Source of the DNA: Nostoc edaphicum CCNP1411 | GTDB lineage: Bacteria; Cyanobacteriota; Cyanobacteriia; Cyanobacteriales; Nostocaceae | NCBI RefSeq assembly: GCF_014023275.1 | Contig: NZ_CP054698.1 | Span: 2,666,001 to 2,730,000, forward strand | Reading direction: 5' to 3' | Length of the DNA stretch: 64,000 nt | Part shown: one piece after another, positions 9,129-17,888 of the stretch | Numbering within the stretch: position 1 is the stretch's first letter | Layout: every line of letters starts with the position of its first letter | Notes under the pieces: generated by a model | What the model was told of the DNA's origin: nothing | The model's database searches: none | Seen by the model: only the letters and a program-made list of their open reading frames with translations | Program-made: the position numbers and the translations under genes

Positions 9129-9204
9129 AAAGAGTCATTTGTTATTAGTTATTTGTCATTAGTCATTAGTGAAGAACAAAGTACAAATGACTAATGACTA
9201 ATTC
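9129..9204. repeat. Short heptamer-type repeats (GTCATTA family)
   Basis: Runs of TTTGT(C/T)ATTAG and their complement CTAATGACTAAT form a loose inverted arrangement between the stop of mgtE and the stop of the following minus-strand gene. The same motifs reappear at 9550-9668. These resemble the short tandemly repeated repetitive sequences typical of heterocystous cyanobacteria. Confidence 0.7.
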
Positions 9205-9462
9205 TTACAATTCTGATGCTGTCTCTGGAGCAACTATTTCGCCAGTACCCAATTCTAGTATCAAGTCCTGATCAGTAATCAATCCGCTGAGTTCTTTAAC
9301 TTGTAAATTCATTTCTTCACAAGCTTGTCTGAGTTCTTGTGCAAATTTGTTGAGGTCTTGACCATAGCCACATTGATAAGCAGCAGTTTCAATCCCTTGC
9401 TTGGCATTTGCTCTAGCACAATCTACTAGTTCTGTGCCATACAGTGGTGTAGGAGATGCCAT
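9205..9462 (-). CDS. Small conserved cyanobacterial hypothetical protein
   Basis: 85 residues, soluble and acidic, with three cysteines (C16, C32 and C48 by my count), a helical character in the middle (KFAQELRQACEEMNLQVKEL) and a Gly/Glu-rich tail. I do not recognise a domain. The ORF has an ATG start and cyanobacterial-like codon use, and it lies between repeat blocks, so it is probably a monocistronic real gene. Function unknown. Confidence 0.6.
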   Translation of the reverse strand: MASPTPLYGTELVDCARANAKQGIETAAYQCGYGQDLNKFAQELRQACEEMNLQVKELSGLITDQDLILELGTGEIVAPETASEL

Positions 9463-9544
9463 AGACTTAGTTATTAATTCTTAAATGTACACTGATAGAT
9501 AGACTATCAATATTTCAACATTAACTCATCTCTCCAATGGAAGA

Positions 9545-9668
9545 CCATTAGGGTAGAGTCATTTGTCATTTGTCATTAGTAAATAACCAATGACTAATAC
9601 TACTCTACAAGAGGCTACGCCAACGGCAAGCTCAGTACAAATGACAAATGACCAAAGACAAATGACAA
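9545..9668. repeat. GTCATTTGTCATTAG-type heptamer repeats with a 'GAGGCTACGCCAACGG' fragment
   Basis: Alternating TCATTTGTCATT and its complement AATGACAAATGAC flank a fragment (AGAGGCTACGCCAACGGC) that is common between genes in Nostoc-like genomes. The arrangement can fold on itself. It lies just downstream of the short-chain dehydrogenase stop at 9678. Confidence 0.65.
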
Positions 9669-9677
9669 TTTTTTTAC

Positions 9678-10559
9678 TTACCCATTAACAACTTCTCCAC
9701 CATTGACATGTAACACTTGTCCAGAGACATAAGAGCCATCATCAGAGGCTAAAAATACGTAGCTAGGAGCAACTTCTTCTGGTTGTCCGGCTCGTTCCAT
9801 TGGTACTTGTTTACCAAAAGTTTCAACTTTCTCATTAGGAAAAGTTGAGGGAATTAAAGGTGTCCAAATTGGCCCTGGCGCGACAGCATTAACGCGAATT
9901 CCTTTTGACACTAAATTTTGTGACAATGAGCGAGTAAAGGCAACGATCGCACCTTTTGTAGAGGAATAATCCAGTAGTTGTGGATTACCTTTATAAGCTG
10001 TTACCGATGTAGTATTGATGATAGAACTGCCTGCTTGTAAATGTTTGAGTGCAGCTTTAGTCATGAAAAACATCGAGAATATATTAGTGCGAAAAGTTCG
10101 CTCTAGTTGTTCTTCAGTAATTTCCTCGATACTTTCTTTTGGATGTTGTTCGGCGGCGTTGTTGATGAGAATATCGAGTTTGCCAAACTCACCAACTGTT
10201 TGTTGGATTGCTTGCTGACAAAAGCTTTCATCGCCAATATCACCTGCAATGGTGACTGCACGACGCCCTTGTTTTTCTACCAAATGTTTTGTTTCTTTGG
10301 CATCGTCGTGTTCATTCAGGTAAAGGATCGCCACATCTGCACCTTCTTTAGCAAATGCGATCGCTACAGCACGACCAATACCACTATCTGCCCCTGTAAT
10401 TAATGCTACTTTATCTTTTAACTTGCCACTACCCCGATACTGAGCATCATCCGCTTTAGGTTTTGGTGTCATTTCTGATTCAACACCTGGTGCTTCTTGT
10501 TGCTGTGGCGGTTGTAATTTTTGCTCTTTTTTCTCTTTTTGCTCTTTTGATTTAGCCAT
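9678..10559 (-). CDS. Short-chain dehydrogenase/reductase with charged N-terminal extension
   Basis: 293 residues. After a Lys/Gln/Glu-rich tail of about 48 residues comes a classical SDR fold: TGADSGIG at 55-62 (cofactor loop), D-(I/V)-GDE and NNAAEQ near 132-138, the catalytic Ser in TTSVTAY and the Y-S-S-T-K pair (Tyr-x-x-x-Lys) near 205. It most resembles the YhdF/YhxC or glucose-1-dehydrogenase-like subgroup, which carries the same type of N-terminal tail and is often stress-induced. The substrate cannot be told from sequence. ATG start; it stands alone. Confidence 0.88.
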   Translation of the reverse strand: MAKSKEQKEKKEQKLQPPQQQEAPGVESEMTPKPKADDAQYRGSGKLKDKVALITGADSGIGRAVAIAFAKEGADVAILYLNEHDDAKETKHLVEKQGRRAVTIAGDIGDESFCQQAIQQTVGEFGKLDILINNAAEQHPKESIEEITEEQLERTFRTNIFSMFFMTKAALKHLQAGSSIINTTSVTAYKGNPQLLDYSSTKGAIVAFTRSLSQNLVSKGIRVNAVAPGPIWTPLIPSTFPNEKVETFGKQVPMERAGQPEEVAPSYVFLASDDGSYVSGQVLHVNGGEVVNG

Positions 10560-11259
10560 AGTTTTTCTCTTGGTAATTGAATTTTGAATGTAATTAAGTA
10601 TTGGGAATTTGGGTTAGGTAAGAGGTGAAAGTTAACAGGTGTCGGAAATAATCTGTACTTTATTCTTCATATTCATCAAAAGCAAACCTCGGATCAAAAA
10701 TTTAACCCAAGGTTTATTTTCTGCTTTGACTCTCACTTGCCATTTGCAACTTTAGGCTTTTATACCCCAGATACTTGTCAAAGGTACTGATTGCTGGTAG
10801 ATTTATGCTGCTTAGATTTTTTATCCTCACACCTAATTACGAAAATAAGTACACAACTATTATGTGATGAAAAATTTATTACTCTCATCTGCTTTTAAAG
10901 TAACTATTCTGTAGCTGTAGTTTATCGCTCCATAGAGGTAAAGTAATTTAGAATTTGCTCAATCTTAAGACAGAAAATAATTTAAATAAGAGTTACTCAA
11001 TTAGCTAATTATGATCTCTTATATCTTATGAATTTTGCCATTACCGCTAAATGAAAATAAATGTTTCTACTTTCTCACTTCGTGGTTGCAAAAATACCTA
11101 ATTTATGAAGTCAGTTTTTGTTAATATTAATATTTATTTAGTTTTATATCTGTATAGCTGCCTTTTTGCAGACTAAATTTATTGCAAAAGCAATTGATAA
11201 ACTAATAGACCAAAAGTCTGTGTGGTGCGCTACATTGAGATTATTAGAGGGCAGGGGTT
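10560..11259. other. Intergenic region between divergent genes, nothing recognised
   Basis: 700 bp of AT-rich sequence separates the minus-strand dehydrogenase from the plus-strand ligase. I find no ORF, RNA gene or repeat that I can support. It must hold the promoters of both genes; an AGGGCAGGGG purine run precedes the ligase ATG. Confidence 0.5.
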
Positions 11260-12858
11260 ATGGCAACACTAAATATTTCTGAGTTAGAGCAAGTTGAAAA
11301 GTTTCGCCACTTACAATTAACCCTACGCGATCGCTGGAAAACAAGCGAGCTATTTGACAATAGTGAAGCGGATATTTTAATTATTCCCTCCTTGAGTCTC
11401 GACCAGCGCGAACTCCAAAAGATCGAAGGCTGTGAGCATTATGAAGAAAGATTACTATTTTCTTTAATTCGGTTGCGGAATCCCCGGACTCGGCTGGTTT
11501 ATGTAACATCAGTACCGCTGCATCCTAGTATCATTGATTATTATCTGCAACTGTTGCCAGGAATTCCCTTTTCTCATGCCCGCAATCGCTTGCTGCTACT
11601 TTCTACTTACGATTCCTCTCTTAAGCCTCTTAGCCAAAAGATTTTAGAACGCCCCCGACTGCTAGAAAGGATTCATCAATCTTTAAGGCTAGACAAATCA
11701 TTTATGATTTGCTACAACTCTTCGCACTGGGAAGGCGAATTGTCTTTAAAATTAGGTGTACCACTGTATGCTGCTGCACCAGATTTACAGATTTGGGGGA
11801 CAAAAAGTGGCAGTCGGCAAATCTTCGCCGAAAGTGGAGTATCTCACCCAGATGGCAGCGAAAAAGTTTGGAACCACGAAGATTTGGCAGAAGCTACCAG
11901 TGATTTATGGGAACGTCAACCGACATTAAAACGGGTAGTGGTAAAACTCAACGAAGGCATTTCTGGAGAGGGAAATGCATTGGTGGATTTTAGACCGATT
12001 GAGAATTTAGCACCCGAAAAAGGTACTCATGCCCAAAGGGTAGCAGCAATTAGCGATCGCTTCTCAACAATGCGCTTTCAAGCAAAACTTGAAACTTGGG
12101 ATAATTTTTCGGGAAGAATCCCGGAATTAGGGGCAATTGTTGAAGCATTTGTGGAAGGGGAAATTAAGCGATCGCCCAGTGTCCAAGGACGGATTACACC
12201 CACTGGCGAAGTCGAAATCCTTTCAACCCACGACCAAATTCTGGGAGGACCAGACGGTCAGATTTATCTTGGTTGTAGCTTTCCCGCTGATGAAAGATAT
12301 CGACTGCAATTACAGCAATTGGGACTGCAAGTTGGCAGAAAGTTAGCAGAGAAAGGTACTTTAGAGCGATTTGGTGTAGATTTTATCGCCGTTGACAAGG
12401 GTAACGGAGAGTGGGATATTCAGGCGATCGAAATTAACCTGCGTAAAGGCGGTACAACTCATCCATTCATGACCCTGAAATTATTAACGAACGGCCGCTA
12501 TGACCTTTCCACGGGTTTATTTTATAGTCAGCAAGGTCGTCCAAAATACTATATTGCCACTGACAATCTGCAAAAAGAGCGCTATCAGGGATTATTACCT
12601 AATGATTTGATGGATATCATCGCTCACCACAGACTGCACTTCGATAGCGGTACTGAGACGGGCACAGTATTTCATCTGATGGGTTGCCTTTCACAGTTTG
12701 GCAAGTTGGGATTAACTAGCATCGGTGATTCTCCGCAACAAGCACAAGATATTTATAACAGAGTTGTGAAAGTTCTGGATGAAGAAACCCGCAGCGAAAA
12801 TCATGATTTCTCGGCGCTTTCAGATTATTCCTTTCCCGTGGTTTGGGATGAGCATTGA
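11260..12858 (+). CDS. PGM1-type peptide ligase-related ATP-grasp protein
   Basis: 532 residues. The middle and C-terminal half look like an ATP-grasp fold: a Lys-binding segment VVVKLNEGISGEGNALV near 225-240, an EAFVEGE motif (residues that would contact ATP) near 292, and the Mg-binding end I-Q-A-I-E-I-N-L-R-K-G-G-T-T-H-P near 390-405. It matches proteins annotated in cyanobacteria as related to PGM1, the peptide ligase of pheganomycin biosynthesis. An ATP-dependent carboxylate-amine ligase activity is therefore expected; the substrates are unknown. No biosynthetic partner genes are adjacent. The stop lies within a few bases of an IS66 remnant, so check whether the C-terminus is native. 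Confidence 0.8.
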   Translation: MATLNISELEQVEKFRHLQLTLRDRWKTSELFDNSEADILIIPSLSLDQRELQKIEGCEHYEERLLFSLIRLRNPRTRLVYVTSVPLHPSIIDYYLQLLPGIPFSHARNRLLLLSTYDSSLKPLSQKILERPRLLERIHQSLRLDKSFMICYNSSHWEGELSLKLGVPLYAAAPDLQIWGTKSGSRQIFAESGVSHPDGSEKVWNHEDLAEATSDLWERQPTLKRVVVKLNEGISGEGNALVDFRPIENLAPEKGTHAQRVAAISDRFSTMRFQAKLETWDNFSGRIPELGAIVEAFVEGEIKRSPSVQGRITPTGEVEILSTHDQILGGPDGQIYLGCSFPADERYRLQLQQLGLQVGRKLAEKGTLERFGVDFIAVDKGNGEWDIQAIEINLRKGGTTHPFMTLKLLTNGRYDLSTGLFYSQQGRPKYYIATDNLQKERYQGLLPNDLMDIIAHHRLHFDSGTETGTVFHLMGCLSQFGKLGLTSIGDSPQQAQDIYNRVVKVLDEETRSENHDFSALSDYSFPVVWDEH

Positions 12859-12861
12859 TAT

Positions 12862-13228
12862 CGGGGCAGAGGAAAAAACTTCACTGGCAAAAACTGTTCG
12901 TACCTGTCGTCAAATTTTCAAAGTTGAGCAGGCTTTGTGGTTGTTTGTGATAGTCGAAGGTGCCGAACCAACCAATAATGCTGCTGAGAGAGCCATTAGA
13001 CCTGCGGTAATATGGCAGCGTACCAGTTTTGGTTCTCAAACGACTACTGGTAGTAATTTTGTTGCCCGCATGCTAACTGTTGTGACTACTCTTAAGTCTC
13101 AGCGTCGAAATGTCTTGGAATTTATGACTCAAGCTGTGGGTGCTAAACGCCAAGCTAAACCAACTCCTTTTTTACTTCCTCAAGTTCCTGTGGCTTCTGC
13201 TACGTGCTTTAATCCTTTCCTCTATTAG
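12862..13228 (+). pseudogene. IS66-family transposase, C-terminal remnant
   Basis: About 120 codons in the frame of an ORF that opens at 12779 inside the preceding gene. The homologous part runs from TVRTCRQIFK through L-W-L-F-V-I-V-E-G-A-E-P-T-N-N-A-A-E-R-A-I-R-P, which contains the final catalytic Glu of the DDE transposase, followed by the RTSFGSQTTTGSNFV segment and an LTVVTTLKSQ helix. The N-terminal two thirds of a normal IS66 TnpC are missing. It abuts the ligase gene on one side and overlaps the broken integrase on the other, so it marks a collapsed mobile region. Confidence 0.85.
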
Positions 13229-13543
13229 TGAGTAATCTCTCAGAACAGTAGACTCTTCTACTTGACCAGCTCTAAATTTAACATAATCACCCCACAATTC
13301 CAGTAAAGTGTATGTTTTTTCCTTCTTGGCAGATTCATAGTGAGGCTTGTATTTAGCCAGAGTAAAGTCAAAATAGCCAGCTATGACATCTAGCTCTATC
13401 TGCCTTGCTTTCATCTCACCAACCACTCTATTTTCAGCAGTGTCAGCCAGATTTAAAGATAAGTATTTCTGATTACCAGCAAACAAAGCTATAGTAAATC
13501 TTGATCTAAGACGACCTTCAAGGGTTTCAATTCCAATCTTCAC
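13172..13543 (-). pseudogene. Truncated tyrosine recombinase (integrase), N-terminal part only
   Basis: 123 residues resembling the N-terminal arm-type DNA-binding and core-binding regions of cyanobacterial phage-type integrases: MKIGIETLEGRLRSRFT, a KYLSLNL(A/P)DT segment, KARQIELD and an LWGDYVKFRA helix. The catalytic domain (R...HxxR...Y) is absent. The frame runs into the IS66 remnant and ends in unrelated residues (RSRSHRNLRK). GTG start. It begins 135 bp from the 3' end of a tRNA gene, the usual place for an integrase of a tRNA-integrated element. Confidence 0.8.
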
Positions 13544-13544
13544 T

Positions 13545-13593
13545 GACTATCCTTGACTATTTAGGGTTTGTAGACCATAGTCAAAAAATAGTC
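13545..13593. promoter_or_regulatory. GACTAT/ATAGTC repeat cluster upstream of the integrase fragment
   Basis: GACTAT occurs at 13545 and 13555 and its complement ATAGTC at 13577 and 13588, spacings of 10 and 11 bp, forming a two-fold symmetric array directly upstream of the integrase start codon. This could be arm-type integrase or excisionase binding sites, or an operator. Function inferred from arrangement only. Confidence 0.4.
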
Positions 13594-13678
13594 AAAAGGG
13601 GGTTAAAACAAATAATTCAGCCCTCTAGAACTACATATGACTAGGATCTCAAACCCTTATATTATCGTCTTTTTAAAG

Positions 13679-13752
13679 TGGCTCAGGTCGGAGTTGAACC
13701 AACGACCCCAGGCTTATGAGTCCCGTGCTCTAACCAACTGAGCTACTGAGCC
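13679..13752 (-). tRNA. tRNA-Met (CAT anticodon)
   Basis: On the minus strand the sequence folds as a 74-nt tRNA: acceptor GGCTCAG paired with CTGAGCC, a D-arm with AGCTCAGTTGGTTAGAGC, anticodon loop CTCATAA (anticodon CAT), and a T-arm containing GGTTCAA. CCA is not encoded. The anticodon stem has one A-G mismatch by my alignment. A CAT anticodon can also be tRNA-Ile (lysidine), so elongator Met is the likely but not certain identity. The 3' end faces the truncated integrase. Confidence 0.9.
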
Positions 13753-13861
13753 AGATTTCATTCAAGTCATTTAATAATATAGCATACAAATTTGCTCAAG
13801 ACTAGACCATTTTGCAATTTTGTTATAACTTCCATCCCTATTGAGGTCATACAAAGCAAAA

Positions 13862-13880
13862 GAGGGAGGTAAACTCCCTC
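13862..13880 (-). terminator. Rho-independent terminator of the LysM/M23 gene
   Basis: GAGGGAG-GTAAA-CTCCCTC forms a perfect 7-bp stem with a 5-nt loop about 40 nt beyond the stop at 13921. On the minus strand it is followed by TTTTGCTTT. Confidence 0.75.
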
Positions 13881-13920
13881 AACTAACAAGGCAATAATTT
13901 AGTTACAGACTAGCCAAGAT

Positions 13921-16215
13921 TTACAGGCGATCCGGTAACATAGCTATTGGGTTAACAGCACCCTTGCCTGATGGATGGATTTCAAAGTGGGTGTGTGGCC
14001 CAGTACTATGACCAGTGCTACCCATTAAAGCAATTGTTTCTCCTTGATTCACCTGCTGACCTGCTTGCACCAGAATCTTGCTGTTATGAGCATAGCGAGT
14101 CGTGCTGCCATCAGGATGGCGGATTTCGACAAGGTTGCCATAACCACCTTTGTTCCAACCAGCTTTTTCTATTGTCCCCTCAGCTGAGGCGACAACTGGC
14201 GTACCAGTGGAGTTGGCAACGTCAATTCCTTTGTGCATTCTACCCCAACGCCAGCCATAACCAGAGGTGAGAGTACCCTTTGCTGGCCATGTGTAAGCTA
14301 TGGTTGAGGAAGATGGAGGAGGAGTAAGTTCGTCAATGGGTCTGGGCAGATATTGATCCACTGCTGCCAAAGGCGGTAGTATCTGTGGAGAAACGGTGGT
14401 TCCCCGCATCTTTCCTAAGGAGTCAGAGGAATTTACTCTTCCAACAGGCGTTGCAACTCTGGTTGGAGATGGAGTGCGAGAGGGAGTCCACTGGCTAGCA
14501 GAACCTAAATTAGGCAAGAACTCTGGGTTTACTGCCTCGTTAGGGCGTACAGTAGTACGGAATTGGGTCTTAATTGGTTGAGCGCTATAGTTAGCCCGAA
14601 TCGGTGTTGGAACTGGAATTGGTATCGCTACACTATTCCGTCGAGGAGCAGAGTTCGGTACGGGGATATTATTGGGGGTAGAAATAGGAGTGAGCATCGC
14701 AGCATTATTAATTTCGGTAGCTGCTGCTGGCACAACTAAGTTTCCAGACTGTTGAGCGCGATATTTCTGCTGTAACCTCTGGATTTCCGCTTGTAAGCCC
14801 CGCAAACGGTCATTATTGTTATTGTTTCCCCTTGCTACTCTATTTGCCGCTGTTTTAGGCTGTTGCATTTCGGCAAAAGCTTGTGGCACTGGAATGTCAC
14901 CACCAACGCCATAAGACCTAACAGTTGGGGGGGCTGTTTCTAAGTCAGTTGCACTATTTGCCTGAACCTGAACAGTTACTGGTGTAGGGACAGCAACGCT
15001 ACTGTTGTCGGCAATGGTTGGTGATTGTGAACTAGGTAGGTATGAGTTGGCACTACCAATATTCACAGGGGAGGTGGCTACTTTTGGAGTTTTGCTGGAC
15101 TCTACAAAAGTGGGCTTAGTGGCTACAGTTGCCTCAACTTGAACAGCAGGAATAACTAGTTTTTGACTAATTTGCAGTTCATTTGGATTATTGAGGTTAT
15201 TTGCCTTAACTATTTCTGACACTGAAGTGTTGTATCTGCTGGCGATCGCTGCTAGTGTATCTCCAGGCTTCACTTCGTAGGCAGTTCGAGTCGAAGATGC
15301 AATAACTGTTGGTGTAACTTGTACTGGTACACTTGTATTAGTCTGTGTCTTCTGTTTTAACCTCGATATCAGGTTAGCTTTGCTGGCATCGTCAGAAATG
15401 TCTGATTGGGCTAATACAGTCTTCTCAACCACAGTTGTTGGCTGTGCCAACTCTAGATCAGCTTGTGATAAATTTTGGTTCTCCCCAGACCGCAGCTGCG
15501 CCAGACTCTTTCTTAAACGGTTCGATTTTTCTTGTAATCGATTTAGTGCGAACTCTTGTTGCGCCTTAAGTTGTGCATTTATTTCACTGTTGACTGCGCT
15601 AGATGTTGCCACTGTTTGTGGCTCGGCAGTTAATGATGCATTTGTACTACCAAAACCATCAGCACTAGAGTCAGACAGATTATTGACTGTTGGGAAACTA
15701 GTTTCGGCTAAGGTATTGTTCAATCCCTGTGCCAGTTGAGGCTTCAGGTAAGGGGAATTTTTATAATCAGCTGTTGCTTGGGAAAACGTTTCTGATGCAG
15801 GAACTTGCAAAGACATTCCACTTGCGGCAACTTGCCATTTAGCTTCAAGCCCAGGCACTTGTGAGACTGCCGTTGGTTCCACGATCACAGGACTTTCCGG
15901 CACGCTCGCTGATGAGACTGCTTGGGACTCCAGCTTTGTGGAGGCGAATTTCACCTCAGTGTCAGGAACAGCAGGAATCGCGGAGGTTGCCTTTTGGCTG
16001 CCTACTGGCACTGCTGCTTGGGCTTGATCGCTTTGTCGAGTCACCAAAAGGCTGGTTGCTCCCATAGAGATTGCCAAGCCAATCATGGCGGCTTTTGTCC
16101 GCACCCGGCGGTTAACTTTTGGATTCATCACATTTAGCAGTTCTACCGGGGCATCATCGCTGCTGGGGTTATTGTTCAACACAGCTTTTACTCTCTTTTT
16201 TAATGCTCGTTTCAA
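13921..16215 (-). CDS. LysM and M23 (lysostaphin/NlpD-type) peptidoglycan peptidase
   Basis: 764 residues with the start chosen here. A basic cytoplasmic N-terminus is followed by one membrane segment (AAMIGLAISMGATSLLVTR), then a long Pro/Ser/Thr-rich periplasmic linker, a LysM domain (YEVKPGDTLAAIASRYNTSVSEIVKANNL) near the middle, a coiled stretch (RLRGLQAEIQRLQQKYRAQQ) and a C-terminal M23 domain with H-K-G-I-D-V-A (first Zn ligands), T-R-Y-A-H and H-T-H-F-E. It should cleave or bind peptidoglycan during division or septal remodelling. An ORF extension to a TTG at 16278 exists, but a TTG at 16215 has AGGAGG six bases upstream, so I prefer it. Confidence 0.9.
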   Translation of the reverse strand: MKRALKKRVKAVLNNNPSSDDAPVELLNVMNPKVNRRVRTKAAMIGLAISMGATSLLVTRQSDQAQAAVPVGSQKATSAIPAVPDTEVKFASTKLESQAVSSASVPESPVIVEPTAVSQVPGLEAKWQVAASGMSLQVPASETFSQATADYKNSPYLKPQLAQGLNNTLAETSFPTVNNLSDSSADGFGSTNASLTAEPQTVATSSAVNSEINAQLKAQQEFALNRLQEKSNRLRKSLAQLRSGENQNLSQADLELAQPTTVVEKTVLAQSDISDDASKANLISRLKQKTQTNTSVPVQVTPTVIASSTRTAYEVKPGDTLAAIASRYNTSVSEIVKANNLNNPNELQISQKLVIPAVQVEATVATKPTFVESSKTPKVATSPVNIGSANSYLPSSQSPTIADNSSVAVPTPVTVQVQANSATDLETAPPTVRSYGVGGDIPVPQAFAEMQQPKTAANRVARGNNNNNDRLRGLQAEIQRLQQKYRAQQSGNLVVPAAATEINNAAMLTPISTPNNIPVPNSAPRRNSVAIPIPVPTPIRANYSAQPIKTQFRTTVRPNEAVNPEFLPNLGSASQWTPSRTPSPTRVATPVGRVNSSDSLGKMRGTTVSPQILPPLAAVDQYLPRPIDELTPPPSSSTIAYTWPAKGTLTSGYGWRWGRMHKGIDVANSTGTPVVASAEGTIEKAGWNKGGYGNLVEIRHPDGSTTRYAHNSKILVQAGQQVNQGETIALMGSTGHSTGPHTHFEIHPSGKGAVNPIAMLPDRL

Positions 16216-17011
16216 AGACGACCTCCTATGATCACTAGCGCTTAACTGACCTCGATTTTTCAGTTGGATACTAGTCAATGATTTAGATCACAACAAATGA
16301 TAGATCAAGATCACATTCACCAGAGATGCTTACGCAAGATTAACCTGCTTCTCTGATTTAGACAAGTTCACACGTGTTAGCAAAACTTAAAATTTGCTGT
16401 GTTTACTTGTCCGAACCACTCCTAACACCACTTAGGACGTTTTACTCTTTACCATTGTCCGCGCTTGTCTTGCGTCAATCGCGGGGACTGGACAAACTAT
16501 TTGCCAAGTCCATAGTCGCTGCTGAGAATTAAATTGCTGCCTGCGACTTCTGGAAAATTGATGCCCCCTGCTGTAGATATCTTCAAGATATTTCTACCCA
16601 ATCCGTCTTCTCAACACGAGACTTTACGTTGATTATTCCCTAAAAAACAACCGTATTAACTATCGGCTACTTTTTGGCTGCTTTCTGCCGTTCATTGAGC
16701 CAAAATAGCTCAAATGTAAGACATGACTGGATTTTAGCGCGTTTGTTCCCAAATTTAGGATGTTTCAAATTCATCAAAATCTATCATTCAAATTTGGCAA
16801 TACCCCAAGTTTTATATACAAATTTCTTATAATAACCTTCCTTTGTTTGTAAGTATCTTCCACTACATTTTGGTAATAAACCTAATTTTCGGTATATTGT
16901 TTTACATATTATTACAGTAAACAAGAAAATTTTTGCTGCCAAAAATAAATCGTCTAATAGATTCTGGGAGATATCGTAAGTGAATATACTTATGGGTATA
17001 AAGGTAATCAA
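16216..17011. other. Long leader and intergenic region upstream of the LysM/M23 gene
   Basis: About 800 bp between the peptidase start and the trmL stop. Cell-wall peptidase genes in cyanobacteria are often preceded by a ydaO-type (c-di-AMP) riboswitch; I looked for its GGGGAACC and GGGTGAA core motifs on the minus strand and did not find them. A possible 75-codon frame at 16784-17011 (TTG start) is not convincing. Nothing else recognised. Confidence 0.45.
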
Positions 17012-17473
17012 CTATTGTAAATAGCCTAACTGACGACGGGTTTCAAATAAGCCAATTGCCACACTTACCGACAGATTCAAGCTGCGAACCCCCGGTTGGC
17101 TCATGGGAATATACAGAGTAGCATCGCAATCTGACAGAATTGCTGGTGGTAAGCCCGTAGTTTCACTACCAAACAACAGCCAATCATCAGCTTGAAACTG
17201 AAAGTTTACATAATTACAACTTCCGCCAACTGTATAACCCAGCCATCTACCTCCACGCTCCTGATGTAATGTTTTAAAGGCTTCTAGGGATTCGTGATAG
17301 TGGAGTTTGACATAAGGCCAGTAATCTAAGCCCGCTCTTTTGAGGTAGCGATCGCTAATTTCAAATCCCAAAGGCCCCACCAAATGCAATTCTGTACCTG
17401 TAGCTGCACAAGTACGGGCAATATTACCTGTATTAGGAGGGATTTGGGGGTTAACTAAAACTACCTGAGGCAT
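17012..17473 (-). CDS. trmL: tRNA (cytidine(34)-2'-O)-methyltransferase TrmL
   Basis: 153 residues, the full length of the single-domain SPOUT methyltransferase TrmL/YibK. Seen: the N-terminal VLVNPQIPPNTGNIARTCAATG motif, LGFE, the DYWPYV segment, LLFGSETTGLP (SAM-binding knot) and the C-terminal IPMSQPGVRSLNLSVSVAIGLFE. It methylates the ribose of the wobble base in tRNA-Leu isoacceptors, using SAM. ATG start. Confidence 0.94.
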   Translation of the reverse strand: MPQVVLVNPQIPPNTGNIARTCAATGTELHLVGPLGFEISDRYLKRAGLDYWPYVKLHYHESLEAFKTLHQERGGRWLGYTVGGSCNYVNFQFQADDWLLFGSETTGLPPAILSDCDATLYIPMSQPGVRSLNLSVSVAIGLFETRRQLGYLQ

Positions 17474-17888
17474 TGTCCGTATAATTTACGTATTGTATAA
17501 AACAATCTATTGTCAATGTTAAATCTACCAAAAGGTAGAGGTGATTCATAGGTTTTGTTAATAATAATCAAGCATCATCCATCGATTAGATTTTTAAAAC
17601 GAATCGCAAACCCTCCCAGGGCAATGCCTGAGAGGATATTTGGCTAAAATCAGGAAATATTAAGTTTTGTGTAGAAAAAGTAAGTACCTGTGTCTTTTAG
17701 GGCTGGTAGTCTCTCCAAGAGAATCTATCATTTGTATGAAGAGGCGAGTAGTAGTGAGGAGTAGGGGGAGATCAGGGACAATCAGGGGAGCAGAGGGCAG
17801 GGGGAGAATAAAAATTACCTCTTTTTCTTTCTCCTCTGCTCCTCTGCCTCTTTTCAATGCCCAATGCCCCATGCCCAATTCCCTTGAC
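17474..17888. repeat. Purine/pyrimidine-biased low-complexity and heptamer repeat region
   Basis: After about 170 bp of AT-rich sequence comes a stretch from about 17745 of G/A-rich repeats (GGGGGAGA, GGGGAGCAGAGGGCAGGGGGAG) that turns into its near-complement (CTCCTCTGCTCCTCTGCC), then CCCAATGCCCCATGCCCAAT heptamers. The two halves can pair. No coding signal. The same heptamer class appears at 55230-55430 and 56760-56860. Confidence 0.65.

Noticed and set aside
12779..12858. N-terminal part of the ORF that continues into the IS66 remnant
   Set aside because: This part is out-of-frame translation of the ligase gene end and has no transposase similarity.
16216..16780. Possible ydaO/c-di-AMP riboswitch before the LysM/M23 gene
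   Set aside because: The conserved GGGGAACC and GGGTGAA cores are not present on the minus strand.
16784..17011. 75-codon ORF following trmL
   Set aside because: It has only a TTG start directly after the trmL stop, no recognisable domain and AT-rich composition like intergenic sequence.
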